NCBI RefSeq assembly: GCF_006716765.1
Contig: NZ_VFPO01000001.1
Span: forward strand, 2,976,001-3,040,000
Source of the DNA: Actinomadura hallensis
GTDB taxonomy: Bacteria; Actinomycetota; Actinomycetes; Streptosporangiales; Streptosporangiaceae
DNA length: 64,000 nucleotides
Reading direction: 5' to 3'
Under the pieces are notes generated by a model. The model saw nothing but the letters and a program-made list of their open reading frames with translations. It did not search any database and was not told where the DNA came from. Position 1 is the stretch's first letter; each line of letters starts with the position of its first letter. Shown in pieces: positions 35,998 to 44,446 of this stretch. The position numbers and the translations under genes were made by a program.

Positions 35998-38321
35998 AGC
36001 AGCGTCACCTCCACGGGGACGGACAGCACCCGGTCCGGGCCGAGGACGCGGACGGGACCCTCCAGGGTGAACGAGCCCTGCAGCGGCAGGTCGCCGCTCG
36101 ACGGGCCGACGGCGACGCGGATCTCGCCGGGCTCGACGATGCGCCGCAGGTCCGGGCCGGTGAACGAGGTGCGGTCGGCGTGGACGTCGAACTCGACCCG
36201 CGCCGCGTCGCCCGGCTCCAGCCGGACCCTCGCCCACCCGGCGAGCCAGCGCACGGGCCGCACCACCGACGCGACCGGGTCGGACAGGTACAGCTGCACG
36301 ACCTCGGTCCCGGCGCGGTCCCCGGTGTTGCGGACGACGGCGCTGACCTTCACCGACCCGTCGGTGGCGGCCGACTCGCCGACCCGCAGGCCGCCGTACT
36401 CGAACCGCGTCCAGGTCAGGCCGTGCCCGAACGGGTACAGCGGCGCCGGGTCGACCTCGCTCCAGTCGTGCGGGCCGTCCATCTTCGAGTGCAGGTAGGG
36501 GACCGGCGGGCCGGACGCGCTGCGCGGCACGCTGATCGGCATCCGCCCGGACGGCTCGACCCGCCCCGCCAGGACGCCGGCGACCGCCCGGCCGCCCTCC
36601 TCGCCCGGCAGGAACGCCTGGAGGACGGCCGCGGCCCGGTCGGCGAGGCCCTCCAGCGCGTACGGGCGGCCGGTGAGCAGCACGAGCACCGTGGGCGTGC
36701 CGGTGTCGAGCACCGCGGCGGCCAGCTCGGCCTGCCGGCCCGGCAGCGTCAGCGTCTCGATGTCGCAGCCCTCCCCGGAGGTGCCGCGGCCGAACAGCCC
36801 GGCCCGGTCGCCGAGCGCCAGCACGCACAGCTCGGCGTCGCGCGCGGCCGCCACGGCCGCCTCGATGTCGGCGTCGTCGGCGACGTACACGTCCCGCGAC
36901 CCCGCCACCCGCACGCCGGGCAGCTCGTCGCGCAGCGCCTCCGCCAGCGTCGGGATCTCCACGCCGAGCGGCAGGTCCGGGTGCTGCCGCCCGACGTGGC
37001 TGGGGAAGGTGTAGCAGCCCATCATCGCGAACGGGTCCTCGGCGAGCGGGCCCGCCAGCACCACCCCGTCGCCGGAGCGCAGCGGCAGCGCGCCGTCGTT
37101 GGCCAGCAGCACCACCGACTCCTCGGCGAGGCGCCGCGCCAGCGCCCGGTGCTCGGGCGGGTCGAAGTCCAGCTCCGGGGCCTGCGGCTCGGCGTCCTCG
37201 TCCGGCAGGCCGTCCAGCAGGCCCAGCTCGGCCTTGAGGGTCAGGACGCGCGCGGCCGCGCGGTCGAGCAGCTCCTCCGGGACCTCGCCCCGGCGGACCA
37301 GCTCGATCAGGGGGGTGCCGTAGCAGCGCACGGTCGGCAGCTCCACGTCGATGCCGGCGCGCAGGGCGAGCGCCGCGGCCTCGCCGCGGGTGGCGGCGAC
37401 GTGGTGGCGGGTCTGCAGGAACCCGATGCCGAAGTAGTCGGCGACGACGATCCCCGACAGGCCGAGCTCCTCGCGCAGCAGCCCGGTCAGCAGGCGCTCG
37501 TCGGCCGCGGCGGGCATCCCGTCCACGTCGGTGTAGGAGTGCATGACCGAGCGGGCGCCGCCGTCGCGCAGCGCCATCACGAACGGCTCGACGATGACGT
37601 CCGCGAACTCGCGCGGCCCGACCGGCGTGGGCGCCATGTTCCGGCCCGCCCGGGACGCGGAGTAGCCGGCGAAGTGCTTCAGCGTCGAGACGATGCCGGA
37701 TCGTTCCAAGCCCTGCACGTACGCGGTGCCGAGGACCGCGACCAGGTACGGGTCCTCCCCGATGCACTCCTCCGTCCGGCCCCAGCGCGGGTCGCGGACG
37801 ACGTCCAGCACGGGCGCGAGGCCCTGGTGCACTCCGGCCGCCCGCATGGTGGCGCCGATCGCCGCGGCCATCTCGCCGACGAGTTCGGCGTTGAACGTCG
37901 CGCCCCACGCCGGCGGGCTGGGGAACACGGTGGCGCCCCACGTCATGAAGCCGTTGAGGCACTCCTCGTGCGCGATCGCGGGGATGCCGAAACGGTTCCC
38001 CGAGGCGACCCGCCGCTGCAGCTCGCGGAGCCGCGCGGCGCCCTCGGCGGCGGGGACGGGCGCGGTCCCGTACACCCGGGTCAGCTGGCCGAGGCCGCGG
38101 TCGAGGATCTCGTCGAGCGCCGGGCCCTCGTGGGAGTCCTCCTCCATCGGGGCGACGGGCGCGCCGGGCCCCGAGGGCATCGCCCAGTATCCGGCGAGCT
38201 GGCCGGCCTTCTCCTCCGTCGTCATCCGGGACAGCAGGTCGGCGACCCGCTCGGCGACCGGCAGCTCCCGGTCGCGCCAGGGCTCGCGGGTCGTGCTCGC
38301 GGCCGGGACGGCTTCGGTCAT
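35994..38321 (-). CDS. GH3 beta-xylosidase/beta-glucosidase
   Basis: This is a 775-residue family 3 glycosidase without a signal peptide. The N-terminal barrel contains GIPAIAHEECLNGFMTWG and the nucleophile aspartate in GIVVADYFGIGFLQ. The second alpha/beta domain starts near 410 (ESVVLLANDGALPL), and a C-terminal fibronectin-like domain follows. The EECLNG signature is common in GH3 enzymes acting on xylo-oligosaccharides; glucosidase activity cannot be excluded. ATG at 38321 has GGAGGA upstream and overlaps the LacI gene stop (ATGA). It is co-translated with LacI and GH43. Confidence 0.94.
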   Translation of the reverse strand: MTEAVPAASTTREPWRDRELPVAERVADLLSRMTTEEKAGQLAGYWAMPSGPGAPVAPMEEDSHEGPALDEILDRGLGQLTRVYGTAPVPAAEGAARLRELQRRVASGNRFGIPAIAHEECLNGFMTWGATVFPSPPAWGATFNAELVGEMAAAIGATMRAAGVHQGLAPVLDVVRDPRWGRTEECIGEDPYLVAVLGTAYVQGLERSGIVSTLKHFAGYSASRAGRNMAPTPVGPREFADVIVEPFVMALRDGGARSVMHSYTDVDGMPAAADERLLTGLLREELGLSGIVVADYFGIGFLQTRHHVAATRGEAAALALRAGIDVELPTVRCYGTPLIELVRRGEVPEELLDRAAARVLTLKAELGLLDGLPDEDAEPQAPELDFDPPEHRALARRLAEESVVLLANDGALPLRSGDGVVLAGPLAEDPFAMMGCYTFPSHVGRQHPDLPLGVEIPTLAEALRDELPGVRVAGSRDVYVADDADIEAAVAAARDAELCVLALGDRAGLFGRGTSGEGCDIETLTLPGRQAELAAAVLDTGTPTVLVLLTGRPYALEGLADRAAAVLQAFLPGEEGGRAVAGVLAGRVEPSGRMPISVPRSASGPPVPYLHSKMDGPHDWSEVDPAPLYPFGHGLTWTRFEYGGLRVGESAATDGSVKVSAVVRNTGDRAGTEVVQLYLSDPVASVVRPVRWLAGWARVRLEPGDAARVEFDVHADRTSFTGPDLRRIVEPGEIRVAVGPSSGDLPLQGSFTLEGPVRVLGPDRVLSVPVEVTLL

Positions 38322-39370
38322 CGCTCCTCCGATGGTGGTGGTGCGGTGGAGGCGCGGACACGCAGATCGGTGGCCAGCTCCACGCGGGGGGTCAGGGGCG
38401 GCCGCCCGTCGAGCAGCTGGAGCAGGGTGCGGGCCGCGACGCGGCCCATCTCCTCCAGCGGCTGGCGGACGGTCGTCAGCGGTGGCGAGAGCCACTCGCA
38501 GGTCGGCAGGTCGTCGAAGCCGACGACGCTGAGGTCCTCGGGGATGCGCAGGCCGGCGAGCCGGGCCGCCTGGTAGGCGCCCATCGCCTGCTCGTCGCTG
38601 CCGGCGAAGATCGCCGTCGGCGGATCGGGGAGCTCCAGCAGCTCGCGCGTGCGGGCGAACCCGCCCTGGTGGTGGAAGTCGCCGTACCGGACGAGGTCCT
38701 TGTCGACCTCGATCCCGGCGCGCTCCAGCGCCGTCCGGTAGCCGTCCACCCGGGCCTGGGTGCACAGCATGCCGGCCGGTCCGCCGATCATCCCGATGCG
38801 GCGGTGGCCCAGCTCGATCAGGTGCTCGGTGGCCGACTTCCCACCGGCCCAGTTGGTCGCGCCGACGCTGGGGATGTCGTTGTCCGGGATGTTCACCGGA
38901 TCGACGAGGACCAGGCCCACCCCGGCCCGCGCCAGCTGGTCGCGCTGGCGCCGGGACATCCGGGACGTCACCAGGATCACCCCGTCGCTGTGGTGCAGCG
39001 CCGGCAGGTTCTGCCAGCTCGGCGGGCGGGCGTCGTCCTCGCGCACCAGTGAGACCACGACGCCGGTGCCGTGCTCGGCGCACTCGGCCTCCACGCCCCG
39101 CAGGATCTCCACGGCCCACGGGCTGTCCAGCCCGGCGAGCACGAGGTCGATGAGGCCGGACCGGCGGGCGCGCCGCGCGCCGCCGGGGCCCGGGTAGTTG
39201 TGGGTGCGCAGCAGCTCCTCGATCCGCTCGCGGGTCGAGGCGGCGACGTCGGTCCTGCCGTTGAGGACCTTGGACACCGTGGCGGGGGAGACCCCCGCCT
39301 CGGCGGCGATGAGCGCCAGAGTCGGCCTGGACCGAGGCTCGGGCGTCTCGTCGGTGGTGCGCACGGGCAC
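38318..39370 (-). CDS. LacI-family regulator of the xylan-oligosaccharide operon
   Basis: This is a 350-residue LacI repressor: an N-terminal helix-turn-helix (LALIAAEAGVSPATVSKVLN) and a periplasmic-binding-protein-like core with GVILVTSRMS, RRIGMIGGPAGM and AIFAGSDEQAMGAYQAARL. GTG at 39370 is selected because GGGGAGGAG precedes it. Uniquely placed as the first gene of its own target operon (LacI-GH3-GH43, 4-base overlaps), it is also divergent from the ABC importer, so it probably controls both. Its function resembles BxlR of Streptomyces. Confidence 0.9.
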   Translation of the reverse strand: MPVRTTDETPEPRSRPTLALIAAEAGVSPATVSKVLNGRTDVAASTRERIEELLRTHNYPGPGGARRARRSGLIDLVLAGLDSPWAVEILRGVEAECAEHGTGVVVSLVREDDARPPSWQNLPALHHSDGVILVTSRMSRRQRDQLARAGVGLVLVDPVNIPDNDIPSVGATNWAGGKSATEHLIELGHRRIGMIGGPAGMLCTQARVDGYRTALERAGIEVDKDLVRYGDFHHQGGFARTRELLELPDPPTAIFAGSDEQAMGAYQAARLAGLRIPEDLSVVGFDDLPTCEWLSPPLTTVRQPLEEMGRVAARTLLQLLDGRPPLTPRVELATDLRVRASTAPPPSEER

Positions 39371-39389
39371 GCTTCTTCTCCTCCCCGAG

Positions 39390-39420
39390 GAAACGATTGC
39401 GAACAGTATCGCAATGTTTC
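39390..39420. promoter_or_regulatory. Palindromic operator candidate upstream of the LacI gene
   Basis: ATTGCGA (39396-39402) and TCGCAAT (39409-39415) form a perfect inverted repeat with a six-base centre. Flanking GAAAC and GTTTC extend the symmetry, out of register by one base. It lies 20 bases before the LacI start, as expected for an autoregulatory LacI site. Confidence 0.6.
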
Positions 39421-39486
39421 GCAGACTCCTAGTCCCCGGGTGCGTAACTGTTCCGCACCTAATTGCGGTCAACCGGCGCTCAGGGC

Positions 39487-39515
39487 TTGACCGTGGAGGG
39501 TGGCGTTCTTAGAGT
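39487..39515 (+). promoter_or_regulatory. Promoter of the sugar ABC importer operon
   Basis: TTGACC (39487-39492) and TAGAGT (39510-39515) are separated by exactly 17 bases, a good match to the vegetative actinomycete promoter. Transcription would start near 39522, upstream of the operator-like palindrome. Confidence 0.65.
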
Positions 39516-39543
39516 TCCTCGGCAACGGAGCCCCGAAGACTTT

Positions 39544-39555
39544 CGAAACTTTTCG
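39544..39555. promoter_or_regulatory. CGAAA-N2-TTTCG operator candidate ahead of the importer
   Basis: CGAAACTTTTCG consists of perfect CGAAA/TTTCG half sites with a two-base centre and is followed by a further CGAA. CGAA/TTCG half sites are the known recognition elements of BxlR-type LacI repressors in Streptomyces (from memory). Position just downstream of the predicted start site suits repression. Confidence 0.55.
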
Positions 39556-39614
39556 AACGAGAGCGTCCCGGTTCCCGTTCCAGGCCGAGCCCACCCCCGA
39601 TCCAGGAGGCCACC

Positions 39615-40916
39615 ATGGGCATCCCCCACCGACCGCGCCGTTCCTTCCTCACCGCACTCTCCGCGGGGGCCGTTCTGATCACGGCCGCGCCCATGCTCGC
39701 CGCGTGCGGCGGCGACGACGACTCCGAGTCGGGCGGCAAGGTCACGATCGAATGGATGAACATCGCGACGACCGAGCCGTCGCAGAGCCTCTTCCCCAAG
39801 ATCGCCAAGGAGTTCGAGGCGCAGAACCCGAACGTCACCGTCAAGGCGACCGCCCTGGAGAACGAGGCGTTCAAGTCGAAGATGACCGCGCTCGTCGCCT
39901 CCGGCGACCTGCCCGACATCTACGTGACCTGGGGCGGCGGAGTCCTGAAGCAGCAGATCGACGCCGGCCTGGTCAAGGACATCACCTCCGAGGGCTCGGA
40001 GGTCCTCGGGACGATGACCGACGTCTCCAAGAAGCCGTACCAGTTCGACGGCAAGACCTACGCCGTCCCGTACGACATGGGCATGGTCGGCTTCTGGTAC
40101 AACAAGAAGCACTTCGAGAAGGCCGGGATCGACGGGCCGCCGGAGACCTGGTCCCAGTTCCTGGACGCCGTCCGCAAGCTCAAGGACGCCGGCATCACCC
40201 CCATCGCGCTCGGCGGCAAGGACAAGTGGCCCGGCCACTACTACTGGTCCTACCTGGCGATGCGCATCGGCGGCATGCAGGCGATGGAGCAGGCCGCCCA
40301 GAGCAACGACTTCAGCGCCGCGCCGTTCGTCCAGGCCGGTGAGAAGCTGAAGGAGCTCGCCGACCTCCAGCCGTTCCAGCAGGGCTTCCAGAACGCCGGC
40401 TACGACACGCCGGGCGGGCAGGCCGCGAGCGTGGGCTCCGGCAAGGCCGCCATGGAGCTGATGGGGCAGTGGGCGCCCACCGTCCAGGAGGACGCCTCCG
40501 GCAAGAAGCTGGGCGACGACCTGGGCTTCTTCCCGTTCCCGACCGTCGAGGGCGGGCAGGGCGCCGTGACCGACGTGTTCGGCGGCGGCAACGGCTTCGC
40601 GGTCAGCAAGGACGCCCCGAAGGAGGCCCTGGACTTCCTGGCCTTCCTCATGAACGAGAAGAACGAGCGCGAGATGGTGACCTCGGGCGCGTTCATGCCG
40701 GTCGTCAAGGGCGCCGAGAGCGCGCTGGACGACCCGAACCGCAAGATGGTCGCCGAGGCGCTGAACAACGCCGGCGGCTTCCAGCTCTACCTGGACCAGG
40801 CGTTCCCGCCCGCCGTCGGCCAGGAGGTGAATGACAGCGTCGCCTCGCTCATCGCCGGCAAGAAGTCGGCCCAGCAGGTCACCGAGTCGGTCACCAAGGT
40901 GGCCCAGACCCAATGA
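39615..40916 (+). CDS. ABC transporter sugar-binding lipoprotein
   Basis: This 433-residue extracellular solute-binding protein (family 1, maltose/cellobiose type) has a signal peptide with a twin-arginine-like RPRRSFLTALS start and lipobox LAACGG. The mature part shows FEAQNPNVTVKATALENEAF and DLPDIYVTWGGG. It captures oligosaccharides, here most likely xylo-oligosaccharides given the neighbouring GH3/GH43 genes. ATG 39615 follows CAGGAGG. The stop overlaps the first permease start by ATGA. Confidence 0.94.
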   Translation: MGIPHRPRRSFLTALSAGAVLITAAPMLAACGGDDDSESGGKVTIEWMNIATTEPSQSLFPKIAKEFEAQNPNVTVKATALENEAFKSKMTALVASGDLPDIYVTWGGGVLKQQIDAGLVKDITSEGSEVLGTMTDVSKKPYQFDGKTYAVPYDMGMVGFWYNKKHFEKAGIDGPPETWSQFLDAVRKLKDAGITPIALGGKDKWPGHYYWSYLAMRIGGMQAMEQAAQSNDFSAAPFVQAGEKLKELADLQPFQQGFQNAGYDTPGGQAASVGSGKAAMELMGQWAPTVQEDASGKKLGDDLGFFPFPTVEGGQGAVTDVFGGGNGFAVSKDAPKEALDFLAFLMNEKNEREMVTSGAFMPVVKGAESALDDPNRKMVAEALNNAGGFQLYLDQAFPPAVGQEVNDSVASLIAGKKSAQQVTESVTKVAQTQ

Positions 40917-41902
40917 CCCTGTCCGCCACGACCGATGACCGGCCGCGGCACGCCGAAGGGGCCCCGCGCAAGCGGGGCCCTGAGGCGCCGGCGGCGACGC
41001 GGCTGCGCGGCTGGCTGGCGAGCAGCTGGTTCCTCGCCCCGGCGCTGCTGCTGTTCTTCTTCTTCGTCCTGATCCCGATCGTCGTCGCCTTCTACACCAG
41101 CTTCTTCCGGTGGGGCGGCTTCGGCTTCCCCGACGACTTCGTCGGCCTGGAGAACTACCGGCAGCTGGCCGGGGACGAGGTCTTCCTCGGCGACCTGTGG
41201 CGCGGCTTCCTGCTGGTGGTGCTGTCGCTGGCCGTGCAGCTCCCGCTCGCCCTCGGCACCGCCGTGCTGCTGAACCAGCGGATGCGCGGCCGCGCGGTGT
41301 ACCGGGCGATCTTCTTCGCGCCCTACATCCTGTCCGAGGTGATCGCCGGCGTCCTGTTCGGCATCATCTTCCTGCCGGGCGACGGGCTCGCCGACACGCT
41401 CGTCAAGGACCTGCCGCTGCTCGGCGACCTGGCCGGCAAGTGGTTCTCCGACCCCGACACCGCGCTGCCCACCCTGATCGCCGTCATGACGTGGAAGTAC
41501 TTCGGCTTCCACATGATGATCTACCTCGCCGGGCTGCAGGGCATCCCGAACGAGGTCCTGGAGGCCGCGTCGATCGACGGGGCGGGGGCCTGGCGGCGGT
41601 TCCGCAGCGTCACGCTGCCGCTGCTGGCGCCCACCCTGCGGATCAGCGTGTTCCTGTCCGTCATCGGCTCGATCCAGCTGTTCGACCTCGTGTGGGTCAC
41701 CACGACGGGCGGGCCGACGCATGCAACGGAGACGATGGCCGTCACCATGTACCAGTTCGGCTTCAAGCGGTACCAGATGGGCTACGCCGGCGCGATCAGC
41801 GTCGCGATGTTCCTCATCAGCATGGTCTTCTCGCTGCTGTACCAGCGCTACGCGCTCCGCCGCGACCTGCAGGGTTCGGTCACCTCCGCGGGAGGCCGGT
41901 GA
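40913..41902 (+). CDS. Sugar ABC transporter permease (MalF-like)
   Basis: This is a 329-residue inner-membrane permease with six to seven transmembrane segments. The cytoplasmic coupling motif is EVLEAASIDGAGAWRRFRSVTLP (EAA loop). The N-terminal 35 residues are hydrophilic. A perfect hairpin with a GNRA loop lies at codons 16-23 and could lower expression relative to the binding protein. It forms a heterodimeric channel with the next gene. No ATPase gene is present, so a shared MsiK-type ATPase elsewhere probably powers it. Confidence 0.94.
   Translation: MTLSATTDDRPRHAEGAPRKRGPEAPAATRLRGWLASSWFLAPALLLFFFFVLIPIVVAFYTSFFRWGGFGFPDDFVGLENYRQLAGDEVFLGDLWRGFLLVVLSLAVQLPLALGTAVLLNQRMRGRAVYRAIFFAPYILSEVIAGVLFGIIFLPGDGLADTLVKDLPLLGDLAGKWFSDPDTALPTLIAVMTWKYFGFHMMIYLAGLQGIPNEVLEAASIDGAGAWRRFRSVTLPLLAPTLRISVFLSVIGSIQLFDLVWVTTTGGPTHATETMAVTMYQFGFKRYQMGYAGAISVAMFLISMVFSLLYQRYALRRDLQGSVTSAGGR
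40959..40980 (+). promoter_or_regulatory. Intragenic GNRA hairpin at the start of the permease gene
   Basis: A perfect nine-base stem (40959-40967 with 40972-40980) is capped by GCAA, a stable GNRA tetraloop. It begins 46 bases into the first permease gene. Such hairpins after binding-protein genes often protect the upstream message and reduce downstream permease levels. Confidence 0.5.
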
Positions 41903-42732
41903 TGACCCGGCAGGAGATCGCCAAGAGCATCTCGCGGCACACGCTGGTGTGGGTGCTCGGCTCGTTCATCGTCGTCCCGCTGCTGTACGCGGTGCTGGCC
42001 GGCCTCAAGACCACCGGGGCCCTCACCACCAACCCCATCGGGCTGCCCGACGAGTGGATGTTCTCCAACTACACCGGCATCCTCGCGTCCGGCTCCTTCT
42101 GGCGGCAGATCGGCAACAGCGTGCTGATCGCGGTCGCGACCACGCTGATCACCGTCGCGGTGTCGGCGATGGCGGCGTTCGCGTTCGCCCGCTACGCCTT
42201 CCGCGGGCGCGAGCTGTTCTTCACGGCGTTCGCGGCGGGCCTGATGTTCCCGCCCGCGGTGGCGGTGCTGCCGCTGTTCGTCCTGCTGCGCCAGTTCGGG
42301 CTGCTGAACAACCCCCTCGGCGTGATCCTGCCGCAGGCCGCGTTCGCGCTGCCCATCACGATCATCATCCTGCGCTCCTTCTTCCGGACGATCCCGGCCG
42401 AGCTGGAGGAGGCGGCGATCATGGACGGCTGCAGCCGGTTCGGCTTCTTCTGGCGGATCCTGCTGCCGATGGCGCGACCCGCCATCGGCACCGTGTCCGT
42501 CCTCGCGATCGTGACGAGCTGGAACAACTTCTTCCTGCCGCTGCTGGTGCTGGCGAACGAGAAGTGGCACACGATCCCCGTCGGCATCCAGCAGTACCAG
42601 GGGCAGTACTCGACGGACTACGCGCTCGTCATGGCCTACATCGTCCTGGCCATGATCCCGGCGCTGCTGTTCTACGCCGTGGCCGAACGCCAGCTGATCG
42701 GAGGGCTCACCGCGGGCGCCACCAAGGGCTAG
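41902..42732 (+). CDS. Sugar ABC transporter permease (MalG-like)
   Basis: This 276-residue second permease has six hydrophobic segments and the EAA loop ELEEAAIMDGCSRFGFFWRI, which docks the ATPase. It pairs with the upstream permease. ATG 41902 lies six bases after GGAGG (41891-41895); the alternative GTG at 41899 would be too close. The genes overlap by one base. A small hairpin (CGCTTC-TCC-GAAGCG at 42735-42749) just after the stop may end the operon. Confidence 0.94.
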   Translation: MTRQEIAKSISRHTLVWVLGSFIVVPLLYAVLAGLKTTGALTTNPIGLPDEWMFSNYTGILASGSFWRQIGNSVLIAVATTLITVAVSAMAAFAFARYAFRGRELFFTAFAAGLMFPPAVAVLPLFVLLRQFGLLNNPLGVILPQAAFALPITIIILRSFFRTIPAELEEAAIMDGCSRFGFFWRILLPMARPAIGTVSVLAIVTSWNNFFLPLLVLANEKWHTIPVGIQQYQGQYSTDYALVMAYIVLAMIPALLFYAVAERQLIGGLTAGATKG

Positions 42733-42944
42733 GGCGCTTCTCCGAAGCGAACGGGACCGCCCGTCCGCCGCGGTCACTTCACGTGATCAAGCATGCGCGT
42801 TAGGGTCGGTTCCCCGTTCCCGCCCGCGGCGCGCGCCCGTTGCCCCCGGCGCGGCGCCGCGGGCGGGACGCCCGATGGGGCGGCCCCGGGCCCCCACACG
42901 GCCCGGCGGCCGTCCGCCGGGGCCGCGGAACGCCGCGGTGAAAG

Positions 42945-42987
42945 GGTGAAAGAGCCGTTCACCGGCCGGATCGGCCGGAGTTAGCGT
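42945..42987 (+). promoter_or_regulatory. Promoter and dyad upstream of the AA10 gene
   Basis: GGTGAA (42945-42950) and TTCACC (42958-42963) form a perfect inverted repeat with a seven-base centre. TTCACC also serves as a -35 element, 18 bases from TAGCGT at 42982-42987. No CelR-type TGGGAGCGCTCCCA is present upstream of this gene. The rest of the 296-base gap (42733-43028) holds only a small terminator hairpin. Confidence 0.45.
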
Positions 42988-43028
42988 CCGGTTCGACGCA
43001 GCTCCCCGACCCCCGTGAACGGAGGACG

Positions 43029-44168
43029 ATGACGACCCCGACGACGACCCCCCGAAGGCCGGCGGCCCGCAGGCCCGATCCCCGGCGGCGGGCCGCCCGC
43101 GGACGCCGGGCCCTGCTCGGCGGCGCCGTGCTCGGCCCGGCGGTGCTGGCCGGATCCCTGCTGGCGGCGCCGCAGGCAGCCGCGCACGGCGCGCCGGTCA
43201 TGCCCGGCAGCCGCACCTACCTCTGCTGGAAGGACGGCCTGACCTCCAGCGGCCAGATCGTGCCCAACAACCCCGCCTGCGCGGCGGCCGTCGCGCAGAG
43301 CGGGACCGGCTCGCTGTACAACTGGTTCGCGGTGCTGCGCTCCGACGGCGCCGGCCGCACCGAGGGCTTCATCCCCGACGGGCGGCTGTGCAGCGGCGAC
43401 GCGGTCGTCTACGACTTCAGCGGCTACGACCTGGCGCGGGACGACTGGCCCGTCACCCACCTCACGTCCGGGGCGACCGTCGAGTTCCGGTACAACAAGT
43501 GGGCGGCGCATCCGGGCACGTTCCGCACCTACATCACCAAGGACTCCTGGAGCCCGACGCGGCCGCTGGCGTGGAGCGACCTGGAGGCGCAGCCGTTCTA
43601 CAGCGCCACCGACCCGCCGAGCGTCGGCTCGCCCGGCAACGAGGACGCCTACTACCACTGGAACGCACGGCTTCCGTCAGGCAAGAGCGGCCGCCACATC
43701 ATCTACACCGTGTGGGAGCGCTCGGACAGCCCCGAGACGTTCTACAGCTGCTCCGACGTCGTCTTCGACGGCGGCGACGGCGAGGTCACCGGCATCGGCC
43801 CCGGAAGCGGCACCCCCACCGACCCGCCCACCGACCCGCCGACGGACCCGCCCGGGACGCCGGGCATGGTCTGCACCGCCGCCTTCCGCTCCGTCGGCGG
43901 CTGGAGCGGCGGCTACCAGGGCGAGATCACGGTCACCAACACCGGCACGCTCCCCATCAACGGCTGGACCGCCCATTTCACCTTCGCCAACGGCGAGACG
44001 ATCGGGAGCCTCTGGAACGGCTCCTACACGCAGTCCGGCCCGGACGTCACCGTCACCGACGCGGGCTGGAACGGCGCGCTGGACGTCGGCGCGTCCACCA
44101 CGTTCGGGTTCACGGTGAACGCGCCCGCCGCGGCCACCGAACTCGACCCGCACTGCATGACCTCCTGA
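43029..44168 (+). CDS. AA10 lytic polysaccharide monooxygenase with CBM2
   Basis: This is a secreted copper enzyme that oxidatively cleaves crystalline cellulose. A long Arg-rich signal peptide ends at AAA, exposing His53 as residue 1 of the mature protein (HGAPVMPGSRTYLC). The second copper ligand is His161 in KWAAHPGTFRTY. The catalytic domain (53-257) resembles the C1-oxidising, cellulose-active Streptomyces CelS2 group. A threonine/proline linker repeats TDPPTDPP, and a C-terminal family 2 cellulose-binding module follows (about 280-379, starting VCTAAFRSVGGW). ATG 43029 follows CGGAGGACG. Confidence 0.95.
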   Translation: MTTPTTTPRRPAARRPDPRRRAARGRRALLGGAVLGPAVLAGSLLAAPQAAAHGAPVMPGSRTYLCWKDGLTSSGQIVPNNPACAAAVAQSGTGSLYNWFAVLRSDGAGRTEGFIPDGRLCSGDAVVYDFSGYDLARDDWPVTHLTSGATVEFRYNKWAAHPGTFRTYITKDSWSPTRPLAWSDLEAQPFYSATDPPSVGSPGNEDAYYHWNARLPSGKSGRHIIYTVWERSDSPETFYSCSDVVFDGGDGEVTGIGPGSGTPTDPPTDPPTDPPGTPGMVCTAAFRSVGGWSGGYQGEITVTNTGTLPINGWTAHFTFANGETIGSLWNGSYTQSGPDVTVTDAGWNGALDVGASTTFGFTVNAPAAATELDPHCMTS

Positions 44169-44396
44169 CCTCGCGGATCGCACCGATTCGTGTTCTCCTG
44201 AGAGGAACGCTCCCGAAGACACAGCTCCCGCAGACAACAGAATGTGGCCCGCGGCGTCCGGACAGGGGGAGCCGCGGGCCGCTCCCTGTCCGGGGCGGGA
44301 GGCGCCGCAGGGCCGGCCGGGGCTGAGCCGCCGGAACGGGAGCCGCCGGAACGGGAGGCGCCGTCCGGACGAGAGCGCCGTCCGGGAACGGGAAGA

Positions 44397-44426
44397 GGCC
44401 CCGTGACCGGAGCGGATCACGGGGCC
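44397..44426. terminator. Terminator between convergent AA10 and GH6 genes
   Basis: Perfect ten-base arms GGCCCCGTGA/TCACGGGGCC enclose a ten-base loop, 20 bases from the GH6 stop. The 278-base gap also holds a second, imperfect hairpin around GGACAGGG near 44260 and short direct repeats of GCCGGAACGGGAG. Confidence 0.7.
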
Positions 44427-44446
44427 CTCTCCAGGGGCGGTACGGG

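Noticed and set aside
43713..43726. CelR-like TGGGAGCGCTC sequence inside the AA10 gene
   Set aside because: Only the first 11 of 14 bases fit and it lies within the catalytic domain, encoding conserved residues.
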